Positions 11,456 through 24,448 of a DNA stretch of 64,000 nt are shown in pieces. Made by a program: the position numbers and the translations under genes. The DNA is from Strobilurus pachycystidiatus. Its lineage: Eukaryota; Basidiomycota; Agaricomycetes; Agaricales; Physalacriaceae. The first letter of the stretch is position 1; each line of letters starts with the position of its first letter. The notes under the pieces were generated by a model that did no database searches, was not told where the DNA came from, and saw nothing but the letters and a program-made list of their open reading frames with translations. The stretch covers positions 558,001-622,000 of the forward strand of contig JAHLMK010000004.1 in the NCBI GenBank assembly GCA_019915135.1, given 5' to 3'.

Positions 11456-12785
11456 ATGCCACGACGCCCTGATCCAGCCAAAGCCACAGAGTCAAACTCC
11501 GCTCCCGAGAAACTCGAAGACTCTGAACTCTTTTGGCGGGACTGCCAACCATGGCTGAAGAGCCGCGGTTATCAGCTCAGGAGACGGTACCGACCCGGAT
11601 GGACGCCCGCGTGGACCCAGAAAAAAACATCGCTATTCTGGTGGGAGTTTGAAGACTCCCTCAAGGCTCGCGTAAGTTCAACAAAAACAAGGCTTTGAAT
11701 TGGTGGCATTCATCTCCACATCCTCAGCACCCCTCAGTGTTGGACGCGAAATGTCCTGATGGCACCCCGGTTATGCTAAAACGCATTAGGGCGTCTGAAC
11801 ACCCTGTCGAAGTGGAAATGACAGAATATCTCACTTCAATTGTCGACAGAAAGAACCATTCCCCGCCACTGAAAGAGGTCTTGCTTGTACCGAACAGTGA
11901 TGATATCAAGATCCTTGTCTTTCCTCTACTTAGAAGGTTCGATGATCCAGAGTTCGACACTATCGGAGAAGTAGTCGAATTCTTCCGTCAGATTTTTGAG
12001 GTATGGACGTCCATACCGCGCCTATAATCTCGCTAATTCTGAGTTCTAGGGTGTTCAATTTCTCCACCATCATCGCATCGCACATAGGCACGCCACATTT
12101 CCGGTTAGCGGAAGTTTAACTGACCTTTGGAACAGAGATATCGGCGTGCTCAATATCATGATGAATACGCGCATGTTTCCGTGGGGATATCATCCGGCTG
12201 CGCCGTCCATGTCTGCTGATTACAAGGGAAAGGCAAAGTGCAGAACGCGAACTGTAACCGCGCCTCGCTATTATCTCATCGACTTTGGTCTTTCGATACG
12301 CTACCAGGATGCCGAGAAACCTACTCTGGCTGATCCCGTGCGCGGCCAGGACAAGACTGCGCCAGAATTCGCGCACGGTCTTGACGGCACATATGATCCT
12401 TTTCCCACTGATATATATTATGTGGGCAACTTTATCAGGGAACACTTCTTCGAGGTATGCATGCGGAAACTGGTGAAGGCCGTCAGCTATCTGATTGCGC
12501 CCGCAGGGAAAGGACGATGTGGGCGCCAAAGCCGGGCTGGAATTCATGAAGCCAATTGTCGAGAAGATGTGTTTGATGGACCCTGTGGCGCGTCCGCGCA
12601 TCGACGAGGTTGTGGCACAATTCGACAACGTGTGCCTTGCTCTGTCAACATCGAAATTGAGGTCACGCCTGCGAAACAAAAATGAGGGCGTGTGGAAGGG
12701 AGTCGCTTTAGGCGTGGGTCACTGGCGGAGGCGTATGAAGTACGTGATCAGTCACATTCCGCCGGTCCCAACGGCAAGGTACTAG
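11456..12785 (+). CDS. Protein kinase-like protein with a GC-AG intron at the HRD motif
   Basis: Five exons (11456-11671, 11728-12000, 12050-12087, 12136-12454, 12507-12785) give 374 residues. Kinase landmarks are in order: VMLKRI (ATP lysine), a following Glu-rich helix, HHHRIAHRDIGVLNIMMN (catalytic loop), YLIDFGLS (DFG) and KTAPEF (APE-like). The catalytic HRD appears only if 12088-12135 is removed; that intron has a GC donor, an AG acceptor and a TTAACTGAC branch-like site. If kept, it adds 16 in-frame residues between R and D. The family resembles kinase-like proteins common in agaricomycetes; the substrate is unknown. A basic C-terminal tail follows the domain. Confidence 0.75.
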
Positions 12786-12962
12786 TTTAAGTTAAGTAGC
12801 ATCGAATATACCCGTGTCGAACAATACCCTCAACGAGTATGGCAAACGCATGTACAAACTCAGGCCGGTATGACCGAAGGCCGTCGAACAAAACAAAAGG
12901 AAGCGCAATCTCGTATCTCTGGTATGTAGACCACCACAAAGAGGCGGGTATTCAATAAGGGC

Positions 12963-13843
12963 CTATCGAGAGCGAGCTCTGAAAACAATTAGAACGGAAA
13001 TCACCTCGACACTCGATCGACTCGGACCAAGCAGCAGACAGAACCTTGGGCTCACAGGATCAGTCCAGTTTATTGTGCCAAAGACAGAAAAAACCATACC
13101 GATTGTCACAAAGATTGCGAGGAAACGGATTTCGGTGACTGGCATAGAAAACGTACTCCGAAGTTGGCGTTGATGCCCGCGAGAGTGCAAATGTGTCATG
13201 GGAAGAGACATGCGAAATGATGTTAGCCTCACGCTTGCACCATAAGAATGAATCAGTAGTCGTGCCCTGGGACGTATTGTCACCGCCTACGTTCCTGCAA
13301 GAGCGGTAGTGAATCATGACGATAAACATACTGGGTGAAGATACTGTATACCTTGAGCGATTAGAAGTCAGTCACGAAAAAGTTGAAGGTACAGTCTGGC
13401 AGATACTGAGAATTGTCAGAAACCTCTATAGTGACAACCTCCAAATTCGTGAGATCGCCTACTCGTGGAATGAGCCTGTTTGGCTTGATAGCGCCCTCGT
13501 CGAGAGCAAAGAATGTGTACACACGTCGAAAGATACAAGAAATGACAAGGGAACTGGAGCTACGTTCGTCGGAGAAATGACCGTCCACAGAAGTCGCCGA
13601 GTCTCTCGAGAACGGCGAAGAACGATTCGGGTGGATGATTGCAAAATCACGAGTGACAGCAGACTTCCGCACATGTTTGAGAGACCGAAGGCATGAACAA
13701 AAACATCCTCTCGAAGACGACCGAAGGCATAATTTTGAACATGCCAGAGCATGGTAGTCAGCTCTCACCGTTATGGCGGTAGCAGACGAAGTACTTGGAG
13801 CGCTTATCGATGAAGGACTGGGCCAAACGTGCAAGGTGAGCAA
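12963..13843 (-). other. Possible 7TM gene or remnant
   Basis: On the - strand a hydrophobic helix (EIRFLAIFVTIGMVFSVFG, about 13080-13150) resembles the last helix of the two 7TM proteins elsewhere in the window. Other short open pieces extend to about 13843, but I could not splice them into one frame and they are not clearly membrane segments. It may be a third, decayed family member or a gene I have failed to model. Confidence 0.3.
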
Positions 13844-13985
13844 TCAATTGGTGTGAATTAAATTAGATATTGGATTTAGGCCGTTGGCCATAGGTTTTGC
13901 AATTCCTGAGCCTGCGGTGTCGCTGAATACGTCTGCCTCCGCATCTCGCATCACTTTACGCCCCTTGATACATGGCTTGGGAGGT

Positions 13986-15418
13986 TCAAGCTGTCGCCGG
14001 TGGCGGTACCGGTGCCGGTGCTTGAGTTCCTTTCACGATCGTAGCAGGAGAGGTGACCTGACTAGGATTAGGTGAGTAGAAAGACACCTTCGTCCCGATG
14101 TAACGATCGGGCAAGCTGTGACGGCCGTCGGTCAGTTTCGAGACCGCCCTCATCGCGTCAGACAAAGAGCGATAAGTGATGAAAACGGCGTTTCTGGGTG
14201 AGACTCTTTAACCATGAAACTGTCAGGATAAGAGTATTTTGCTTACTCTCTTGTCAAGACACGGAGGGGGCGGAAAGTGGGGAAGCATTGTGAAATGTCG
14301 TTCAAATCTGGCTGTTTGCCCAGTTCGAATTTCAGGGTACGAGTCGCTCCAGCATTGATGGCGTGGAGGTCAAAGACACTGATATTGGGAACTGGAGCAA
14401 GATTGATCTTAAGTCCCCATGTCTGGGCTTTGACTTTGTAAAGGTCGACGAACATGCGAGCGAGGTTGGCGTTTCGGAAAGTGACGGTCTGCAGGACGAA
14501 TGAGGTCTGTTCGACGAAAAATGAACGCGACTACTCACAGCCATGTTGGGTTCTCGGTGACGCGTAAAATTTGTCACCAATTCGCCGGAGCTGTTGGTGC
14601 CGGCCAGCGTCGCAATGACATCTCTCAAGAGGGCAGCCGATGAATGAGACTCGTCGAGGTTGGCGATGGTGACGTGTCTCGGGACCTCCAGGCGCTCTTT
14701 GCGGAAGCGTCCTCCCCATTTGATGGTAGCCTCCTCGAATCCGGCAATTTGTTTCTCTCTGAGGGCCTTATTGCACTGCATACAAGAAATGTGTAAAGGC
14801 AAGAATGCAGAACATGATAATGACGCGAACCTTCACGGCGCTAGCCTCACTCAGGAACGAAACCCGCACCATCTGTCCTTTTCGGTCTCCAAATTCTTGT
14901 TTGAAGATATCGACGAGCTCCAATGGCCCAAATTTAGAGAGCTGCGCAGAGACCTCTTCTTTCGACATGGGAGCGGTGGGCGAGCAGAATATATTGAGCG
15001 CCCTGCAGCTGACTGGAATACGGGCAACGACGGCGGCGCTGATGGGTTCGCCTTCGGCAGCAGACACGGGGTACTCGCAGCCGTCGACTTTGATAGGCGC
15101 TTTAAGGCGTTGGGCAGCACGACTCCTCGAATAGAAGTGCAGCAGAACGTGGTCGTCAAACCGTTCCACGCGCTCTATATGTAGCGCCATGCCTCCGCTG
15201 TTTACAACCCTGCTGAGGTTGACGCTTTTCTTGACTTCGCCGACGCGCACTACGCGGCGCGGACTTGAGAGGTCTCGGAAAGGCGTCGGGATGGGAGCCG
15301 CTGGAGCGGCGGGTGTCGACTCCGGCGACGGGGTGGAGGCCGACTCCGAGAGCGCCGTTGACAGGGAACGGCACGCGCGCGAGGACGCGAAGCGCCAATG
15401 GCGGCCTACAGACAGCAT
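13986..15418 (-). CDS. RRM-type RNA-binding protein, probably mitochondrial
   Basis: Four exons (14831-15418, 14539-14775, 14247-14488, 13986-14193) give 424 residues in frame. The N-terminus MLSVGRHWRFASSRACRSLS is Arg/Ser-rich and lacks acids, typical of a mitochondrial targeting leader. Three RNA-recognition-motif-like units follow: one around SCRALNIFCS...MVRVSFLSEASAVK, one beginning VPRHVTIANL and ending TFRNANLARMFVDLYKV, and a C-terminal one with NAVFITYRSLSDAMRAVSKL. The tail is Pro/Ala-rich (APAPVPPPATA). A role in mitochondrial RNA maturation or translation is inferred from leader plus RRMs only. Introns are 50-55 nt. Confidence 0.7.
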
Positions 15419-15419
15419 A

Positions 15420-15981
15420 GTGGAAGGAAGAAAACCAAAAAAGATAGGTTAGGGTCACAGATCGGAGTTCGGCTTTTCCGGTCCGAAGCACCGAGGGCCG
15501 AAGCGTCTGCCGTTCAAAGTTATTATCTGCTGCGAAGTTACAATAACCCCCAAGACTCCATTTTCAATGTACTTCACGCCAACTTGACTAAAATGCTCAT
15601 TTTCTCGTGTCACGGCACTATATCCTCGCATCTTAGATCCACCTCAAATCTTCTCGTCGCCAAGCTCGGATTGATCCTCGGCGAGTTGAACGAAAGGTCC
15701 TGATCACTTTTTGCTTCCAATCTGTGCTTCATGCTAGTTGCTCTATCTCTGGAAGCTTGCTGGTCCGTGGCTGTCAAAGTTCCGAGGCGTTGTTCGGCGC
15801 GGATCGATGCACTGGCAGGACCACTCGGGTGACGATCCGCGTCGCCTTTAAAGACCATGAACAGCACCGACGTTTCTGGAACAATAAACAAAACCTCTAT
15901 AAGCGGTTGCTTTTCGCTTGATGCTCAGAAGATCCATCCTCCTCTGCACTCCTTCAACCCTACCTTTCTCGCTCCCTTATC
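15420..15981. other. Divergent intergenic region (RRM gene / RBR gene)
   Basis: About 560 bases with no recognisable gene. Short open frames on both strands carry no motifs. It must hold the two divergent promoters. Confidence 0.4.
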
Positions 15982-17250
15982 ATGAGGCTATTCAGATATA
16001 ATCGTCGCGACGACCAACCGCAACATTCCGTTCAAGGACAAGGGGCCTCTGGAGGGCACCCGCGCAGCGGAACTGGTATTTCACACTTCTTGACATTGCG
16101 CCCTGTCAGTGGCTGACTTATATCGCTCACAGGAAGCGGCCGGGCTCCAGAATCACAAATATCTAACCAGCGCCACCCCGAAGAACAATCCTCACCTTCG
16201 CCACTCAATCGCAGCGACTCTCCTATGACGAGCGGGTCCCAGAGGCATTCTAATTACTCTGCTTGCCAAGAGCCCATTGTCCAGCCCGGTTTCTGTCAAC
16301 TGTGCTTGCGCAACTCCATTCCGGTCACCAATCTTGTTCGTCCTCCGTGCAATGAGCATATCTTCTGCCGGGATTGTATGCAAGCTTTATTAAGGGATGC
16401 AATTGACACGAAGATACTCGAAATGGTTTGCCCAGGATGTCAGCGAGATGAGAGGCTTACCCGTGAGTGTCTGGCCATATCTTGGCTCCGCACTCGGTCT
16501 ATGTTCCCGCAGTTCTACCTCGTCAATTCACTCTGAGCATTGCGTCCGCCAGAGACCAGAAACTGTTCCATGAGGTGGATCAATATAATCGCTGGGAGAC
16601 CATCGCGTGTGTCAAGTGAGTGCAGCTCGTCGCCTTTATCATCGTGTATCACTGATGTACACACCTAAGGTGCCGCAAACGTACTACAATTGGCAAGCGG
16701 GACTTGCCTGGGAGTCAGGATCTAAGGATCCTTCCGTGCAGCTGTGGGTGGTGGTGGTGCCGTGACTGCAACAAGGCCGTCAAGGCCCGGGATGTAGACG
16801 GACATGGTAGGACATGCTCCGTCCGAATTCACGAACAGCAAACACTCTACCATGCCAGGCAGGACGGATGGAGGCCATGTCCCGGTTCGTCTGTTTTCAT
16901 GCGGAGTGTGCACCTCTGAAGGTCATGATTGTTTAGGATGTAAAGCCCTGTACAAGAAAGCAACGGATGCCGATCATATAGAGGTAGTATCTAAGCTTTG
17001 TTTTGAATTTCAGTGAAAGCGAAAGCTCACATAACGATCAGTGCCTCACGCCCGGTTGCGGAACGTGAGTAGTCAACTGTTTCTCTTGGAAAGGAATCAC
17101 CTATACATATAACTCATTTGAAGGTACTCCTGTTGGCACTGTGGTGATTCTATTCTCGAAGTCAAGCACTGGATTCCAAAAGAAAGGCTCCACGCAGCCG
17201 TCGCGATCCATTTGACGCGTTCACCGCGATGCACTGGGCGCATTCAGTGA
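15982..17250 (+). CDS. RBR-type (RING-IBR-RING2) protein lacking the RING2 catalytic cysteine
   Basis: Seven exons (15982-16075, 16133-16462, 16513-16615, 16670-16884, 16922-16983, 17042-17064, 17124-17250) give 317 residues. RING1 runs CQLCLRNS...CNEHIFCRDC...CPGC; the IBR region has CVKCRKR...CSCGWWWCRDC; RING2 has CLGCKALYKK, then ADHIEC, CGTYSCWHCG. RBR ligases carry ubiquitin on a RING2 cysteine that normally precedes N/D-H (as in GCNHM). Here that position reads TDADHIEC, with Ala-Asp in place of the cysteine. The intron at 16885-16921 is short (37 nt) and is the weakest junction, but it does not touch this site. Likely an inactive or purely scaffolding member; a model error is less likely because the residues lie inside one exon. 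Confidence 0.75.
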
Positions 17251-17768
17251 CGCACACAAAGTAGTTTTGGGAAAGCCACGATTGCTCATTCATGCATGAG
17301 CAACGCGAAGTGTACTAGCAAGCTGCATAGTTGCGTATCATGTACAACGACAACAATTGTGATGAAGTTACTATCGGTAGTCCCATGGATTGAGCAGTAC
17401 GCGAGTAGCCAGTCTCGGAGGTAGCAGACGATCGCGATAGACCGATTTCTATTGGATTTCCTTCTATCTACTGACGGCCTTGGTTATTGAACTTTCGAGA
17501 CGTATTTACGGGCGTGATAGGCGTCGACATAGAGACCTTGTTAGCTCACTGGCAAGGCATTGGCAAGGCATTGATGAATCTTCTGATAAATCATAATGTA
17601 GACGGCAAGTTATCACGACTCGATAGTCCACCGACAGTCGTTTCAGAACATGAGAAGTTCAATTTCATGCATTAATGTAACAGTAAGAGATGTGATTCAT
17701 AAAAATACAGACGTTCAGACAAGCAAAGAGAACTACAGATAGCAAGAAAATTTCAAGATCAGCACCCG
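17251..17768. other. Convergent intergenic region
   Basis: About 520 bases between the ends of the RBR gene (+) and the nuclear-basket gene (-). No gene or repeat recognised. Confidence 0.4.
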
Positions 17769-20700
17769 TCATGACGGCCCCGGTGTCGCATTACCTGGCG
17801 GCGGTCGTTTGATCTGCACTGGCTTACTGCCCTCAGGTTTCGGACGCTTCGCCTGGGATCCATCCGCGCCGTCGCCCTCGTGCGGTCGCTTCCCAGCACC
17901 CAACAGACTGAGACCCTCTGTGGGAGCCGCAGCAGCAGCACCGTTTGCTTTTCTCGGTGCTCCTCCTCTAGGCCCTCCACCTCGTGGAGCAGTGGCTTGA
18001 GCCGCACGACCAGCTGGTGCACCGCGAGCTCTTCCAACAGGCCCACCACGGACAGCACCAGCCGGACCAGGACCATTCCCAAGCGCCTTATCCGGCAGAC
18101 TCTTTCTTGGGGGAGCAGTAAGAGAGGCAGTGGAGGGAGTGGGAGTGGGAGCGGTAGTGGGAGTAGGAGCGGTCTTTGGAGTAGGGGCAGGGGCAGCGGT
18201 CGTTGAAGTCGAAGAAGTCTTTGAAGTGGAGGCGCCGGCGCCTGAAGATCCTGCAACAGGTGCTCTCGATGGCGCAGCTCCAGGGACCACTGGCACTTTG
18301 TTGGCAATAATGACAGGATCCTCTCCTTCGACCTCCGCGTTAGCTTGCTCTTGCGTAATCCATTTTTGTGCTATCCAGTAATCCCGACGTCTCTCCAGGT
18401 TTTTGAGTTGCGTAGTTCGTTGTAAGAGCGTTTGGTCCTTCATCCGCGTTGTACGCTCGAGCAGGCTTGCCTTGCTCAGGCCTTCTTTCCGCCCCGCTTC
18501 GATAGCGGCCGCGATAGCGTCTGTGTACGCCTGAGAATCCTTCACGGGCGGAGCCTCTGCCGCCGCTGCAGAAACTTTAGCTTCCAAAGCAGCAGCTCTC
18601 TCTTGTGCTTCCTTCAATTCCACTTCATGCTGGGCTTTAAGCTTCTCCATCTCCTCCAAAAGCTTCCTACGTCCGTGAGCCTTCACCTTGTCCACAATTG
18701 CAGCATGCTGCTCGCGAAGCTTCTCAACTTCCGCCGCATGCGCTTTCTTGAGTTCCTCCACGACGGATGTTTGCACTGAAGGACCATCACTGCCGCTCGA
18801 TACCTGGGCTTTAAAAGCATCCAATTCCGTTTGCCGACTCTTCAGGGCTTCCTCTTTACCAGCAAGCATCGTCTTCAACTTTGACTGGTAGTCCTTTTTA
18901 GAAAACTTGGTTCGAGTGGATCAAAAAAAAGCTTACAAGGGCCGCAGATTTGACTTCCTCGGACTCTTCTAGCTCCTGGATTGGTATGAGTCTCGCCGTG
19001 TCGCCTTCAAATTAAATGATGAATGACATACCTGCACTCTGGCCAATGCCTCGTCTCGGGCTGTTACCAGTGAGGCCTTCTCAGCCTCCAAGATCGTTTG
19101 CGCAACTTCGCCACTCGAAGCATCCGGCGCGCCAGTCAACTTGGCCTTCTCCGCCAGCCAGACCTCGCGTTCGTGCTTCATTTGTGACAGCTGGGTCTTC
19201 AGCCTCGACTGTTAATGTGTACTTGGTCAGCAGTTTGAACCAAGTGGAATCAAAACGACGAACTAAGGTTTCAGTCTGTTCGAGAGCCTTTTGCGTACTC
19301 GCGGCGTCCGCCGGCTTGTACTCTTTGACTTGAGCCTCCAAAAGAGCGATCTTGGCCTCCAAGGCCGCCTTCTCAGCCAAGATAGTTTCCTTTTGCGTCG
19401 TGAATTCTAGCCTGTCTCGGTCCAATTTTTCCTGTGCGCGCTTATGATGTGCGTCGATGTTTTTTCTGAACTGGATTAGGTTATTTCTTGATGCCTCTCC
19501 CTAAACATAATCCGTTAGTATTAGAGGATGGAGTGAAGCGATGTCGAACTCACGCGCGTTGTGGCCTCGGTCAGATTTTTCTGAAGTTCTTCTTTGTCCT
19601 TCTGAATTTCTTCTTTGTCCTTCTTGAGCTGCACGACCTCATCTTGAAGAGCCTGTATTTCAGCGACGTGCTCGTGCTGTAGAAGGGCAATCAACGGATG
19701 ACAGGGCACGTGGAAGGATAACAAACCTTTGACAACAATTGTGCGTTTCTATCCTGCCAATGCTTGGTCTCGTTCTCGAGGCGAGCGACATGAGCCTTCC
19801 CTGCTTCAAGTTCGGCCTGGGCGACGCGAGCCTGCTCCTTGACCGGTTCCAACTGCGAAGAGACATCCTTGAGTTGACCCTCGAGAGTTTTGACCCGTTT
19901 TGAGAGACGCTCAGCGTCAGCACGGAGAGTAGTGTTACTTTCACGTAAGACGTTAAGCTGTGTGATCTTATCGACAAGTTCCGAATGCTGTGTTGCAGAT
20001 GCAGCAGACTCGACGGCACGCTCCCGTTCCTATCAACATCTTGAGAAGACCGTGCGGCGGAAAGTGAAACTAGCATACCTGGGAGAGAATGGTCCTGGTT
20101 TCGTCCAATTCGCGACTGAGATGGTCCGCCTGAGCTTTCAGGCGAGCGGTCTCGGCGTTCTTGGTCATGAGCAGAGTATCTAGGTAGTCGTTCTGTTGAC
20201 GATAGAACTCGACAACCTTCTCCGGAACCTGGGCGCCATTCGCTTCCGAGCCGTCAGAGGAACCTGGTACTGTTGATGGGGCACGAGCAGCCTGCCGTGT
20301 AGCGTCCTCAAATTGTAGCAACAACTCTTTGTTCCGCGTTTGCATTTCCTTGTAGCTATGCATAAAAGATGAGTGATGTGGAACGAGGGCAACGGTAGTA
20401 CGACCTACCGCTTTGTTTGCTCAGTAATCTCCTTCTCCAAGATCTCCTTCTGCTGGGCCCAGCTTTGTTCCGAAGCAGCGAGCTTGGCAACCGCAGTCTC
20501 AGCAGCGATTGAGTTCTCGCGGGAAGAGGTCTGGAGCGTCGACACTTGTTCCCGGAGTTGTGCAACGGCTTTGATGGACTCCGCGTGAGCGACGACTTCC
20601 TGCTGGTATCTCTCTTCGGCAGCCTTGGCGATATAGTGAATACACAAAGAACATGAAGTAGAATGGAGGTGGGTACCTTGATCCGCTCTTGCTGCACGCG

Positions 20701-23700
20701 CACCTCGTCTTCACGAGCCGCACGATCGGTCTCGGAACTCTGCCCAGTGGTGCTAAGCTCGACGATAGTACCCTCCAACTCGCTCTTGTCCTTGAGCCAG
20801 GCAGTGCGCTCAGTATCAAATGTCATTTGAAGGGCATTGAGAGATTCAGTGACACGTGTGGCCTCTTGTTGAGCAGTGGTGAGTTTCTCCTCCAAACTCT
20901 GGATGCTGGACTGAAGTCATGGTTATCAATGATGTTCAAAGCGAAAGAAAGAACTGACCTCGCGCTGGGCAATCGTACTGTCAGTGGAGAGCTTGTACTG
21001 GTCATACGTAACGTGCAGCTGGCCGAGCGCCTCCTCAGCAGCATTGCTGATGCTCTCGTACTGCGCCACACGTTCTCTGGCCTTCTGGAGATCACGTTCA
21101 GCGACCTTCAAAGAGGCACTAATCCCACACGAATCAGTCCAACTTCGTAGAGAAGAGTCTACGATACCCACCTCAGCTCCGCGACCTCGGCCTCAAGCTG
21201 CTGCTCCTTCGTCAAGTCCGACTGTTCGCCGCCCGAAACAGTCGTCGACCCACGTCGTTCGTACACCGCAAGCTTCTCCTTGTTGCTCTCGAAGTACTTG
21301 GTCAAGTCCTCGACGCGAGACTCAAGATGCTTCTTGCTGGTTTCCGCACCGACTAAGGATTCGCGTGTCTTCGCCAACTCTTCGGTCTACAAGACAGGTT
21401 TATTAGTCTACCATCAGAGGCAAAGAAGGTGACATACGGCCTTGTCCAAGCGAGACTGCAATTCCCGAGTTTCCATTTCCTTCTGGAGGGTAATGCGGCG
21501 AACGCTGTCCCGTTCCTCAGTAAGCTGATTCCGGTTGTCCTGACTGAAGATCCATATAAGATATGGAAGACGTGTTTCAATCAGCAAACTCACATTTGCC
21601 CTTCCAAAAGCTGTAGCTGACTCTCCAAGCGCCGACGATCATTCTCCCCGGAACGCTGATTATCGTTGTTCATCTTCTGGATATTGGTCATCATATCCGA
21701 CAGATGCGAACGCTCCAAAGAGAGTGTCTTGTTCTCGTCTACGATCCTGGTCTGAACACCCTCCCAGATCTTCTTCTCCGCACGAAGGTTGGCGCACTCG
21801 TTCCTGAGCTGCTCGATGCGCCCATTAGCCGTAGAAAGGTCCTCGGAAAGACGGTTGCACTCGATGTCGACGCGTGTCCATTGATCAAACAGCTGCTGAT
21901 TTCTCTTGTTGGCATCTTCGAGGTCCTGGGCACGCAGTTTGTACTCGTCCTGACTTATGCGTATCCGTTCTATTGACGATGTTACAGCGAGAACAAAAGA
22001 AGAGAAGAAGGGCGGATCCTCACCATTGCAATAGTCAGTCCTAGCCTTCTCCTTCGCTACATCAGCCTGCAGCTTCGCGACCTCCTTCTGCGCCGCCGCC
22101 AGATCCTCGCGTAACCGCACGGAGTCGAGACCCATTTCAGAGCGGTACGTCTCGAACTGAGTCTGGATCTCCGCCACATCCTGCGAAACACCGGGAGACA
22201 ACCCAGGGATGTTACCGTTAACGCCAGAATGTGACGTAGCTCCTGCCTCCAAGCGCGCTATGACGCTCTTCAGCGCGTCCCGCTCCTTCACATAGGTCTG
22301 GATGATCGCGGAGCTGCTCTTCTCCTGCCTGTCCAACTGGCCCCGAAGCTCCAGCATCATCTCGTGCGCTTCTTGCACGGCCTCAGCCTGCTCCCTCTCC
22401 AATCCCTCCCTGAACTCCTTCTCCCCATTCTCTAGCCGCGCCCCGAGCTCCCGCACAACCTTGATCAACTTCATGTTCTGCTCTTGCAGGCCGTTTATCG
22501 ACTTGAAGAGCACGAGGTTGTTGGTGATCATGGAATCGACGTCGTCTGACAATACGACAGAGTCGACGTTTTCGAGATCCTCGTCAGCGGGGAGCGTAGG
22601 ATCGTCGCGACGCCCAATCTCGCGGAGGAGGTTCTGCACCTGCCGGCCAAGGTCATCGAGTTGCACCGCGAGAAGTTCGTTTTCGCGTTGGGATTTAGAG
22701 AACTTCTGAGCGTTCTCGACCGCCGAGGTCGCCTGCGTGTCACGATCGGAGATGGCCTGTGCGAGTTGGGAGGCTAGTTGGGTGGCCTCCGACTGGAGGC
22801 GTTCGTACTCGCTCCGCTGTTGAGAAAGAATTGGTGCCTAAAGATAGATGGTGAGCTTGCGTTTCTCTAACATGCACAATTGGACAGCGTACCCGCTCTT
22901 CAATTTGAGCCAAAACCTGAGTCAAAGTACGGTCCATGTGGTCGTATTCCATGCACTTCTTGGCGTAGTCCTCCTGTAGACGAACATAGTCGGCATAAAC
23001 CTCTGTGAAGGTCTTGCCTGTCTTCTGTGCCCGGCTCGCGATGGCAACGGAAGGACTGAGACCCATCATACCGTCCATGCTTTCGTCGACGCCTCGCATT
23101 GGTGTGCCCGGCATACGTCCAGGAACAGGCAATTCGCCTTGTCCCATCTTCTCGAGGACGGTCTGGAGATGATCCAGCTTCTTGTCAGCCTCCTCCCTGG
23201 CCTTCTTCTCTCTCTCAGCCTCTGCCCTCAGCGTCTTCTGCTCTTTCTCTGTCTTGTCCGTGTATTCCTCCCACTCCTTCTCGATGCTGTCGACGATGTC
23301 CTTGGACTGCTTTTCTCTAGTTTCGAGGACTGAGATCAAGCGGCGGAGTCCATTGGATTCGTTGTTGAAGATGGCCTCCTGCTCGGCGAGTTGTGCGGTG
23401 CAGTCATGAACCTTGGTGAGGGCCTGAGTGAGCTGATGGGTCTGGGAAGCGTGCGATGTTTGGAGGGCTTTGAGTGAGGATTGTGCAGAGTCGTAATTCT
23501 GGAGTGTCGAGTCGTAATTGGCCTGTAGTGTGACGAGTTCCGCCTGTTTGGTGCGGCGGTACTTCGTAAACTCCTCAGATTTGGCGACGAGTTCTGCGTT
23601 GACGCGTTCGAGTTCGGCCTGAGCGAGTTGCAGTTGTTGAGTCATAGAATCGAGCTTGAACTGGAGGACAGTGTAAGTTGTGTTAGTTTAGTAGTCAAGA

Positions 23701-24448
23701 TACAGCTCACCTTGCTTGACGTATCGGTTGAGCGAAGTTCTCGTAGCTGGTTTTCCAAATCCTGATGTTCGTGGCGCGCTTCTTTGAGGTTCTTCCTGAG
23801 AGCCTGGATCTCCTCTGAAAGGAAATGTCAATTGAGGCAAATGACCAATGGAAATGAGGCGCACCATCACGCTGAGCCTCGTCCTGCTTAAGGCGACTGA
23901 CAACGCCCATGAGGTCCCTCTTCTCCCTTTCCGAATCCTGCAGTCGATGTTTGGTGTCATCCAGCTCCGAGAAGGACGCCGAAGACGTGCTCGACATTCT
24001 GGATATTTGCGCCTGGAGGTCGGACTGGGAAGAGGCTAAGGAAGGGATTCAACCTTTCAATGGTGTGGCAAGACAATCAACGCCACAAACTGAGTTTGTC
24101 CCTCTCCTGCTTCAACTCCTTCAACTCGTCTTGCAAAGACTGAATTTGACCGTCCAGGTCGTTCGACAGCGTCTCCTTGTCCTGCAGCGCCTGGTCCAGC
24201 TCAACGTCCCTTTTCTCCACTTCGGCACGCGCCTCGTCGGCCGTCTGCTGCTTCGACTCCAGGTCTGCGGCCTGATCCATTACAAGGCGGTACAGCGCAA
24301 GAACCGTATCCGCGGTAGGGCTCTCCAAAGGCATGTCGGGCAGTAGTTCGCTCAAGGCATCGACGTCAATGTCGTCGGGAACAGTGACTTGCAATGCGGT
24401 GTCGTCAGCGACGGCTTTGCTTTTCCGTCTCGTTTTCATGGTCGACAT
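17769..24448 (-). CDS. Nuclear pore basket protein, TPR/MLP1 family
   Basis: A very large coiled-coil protein (roughly 1,900-2,000 residues over about 15 exons) starting MSTMKTRRKSKAVADD and ending PPPGNATPGPS. Nearly all exons encode heptad-rich, Glu/Gln/Lys/Leu-rich helices with very few Pro or Gly. Around 22.4-22.7 kb the block LREIGRRDDPTLP ... NLVLFKSINGLQEQN matches the conserved TPR/MLP1-2 region. The C-terminus is different: low-complexity Ala/Pro/Thr/Ser followed by basic KRPHEGD and KRPKPEG stretches, like the nuclear-import tail of MLP proteins. MLP/TPR forms the nuclear basket and works in mRNP quality control and export. The first junction (donor near 24100, acceptor near 24015) was hand-checked; other boundaries are approximate. 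Confidence 0.88.

Noticed and set aside
17759..18307. Leucine/proline-rich frame overlapping the MLP1/TPR C-terminus
   Set aside because: Low-complexity shadow of the Ala/Pro/Thr-rich tail.
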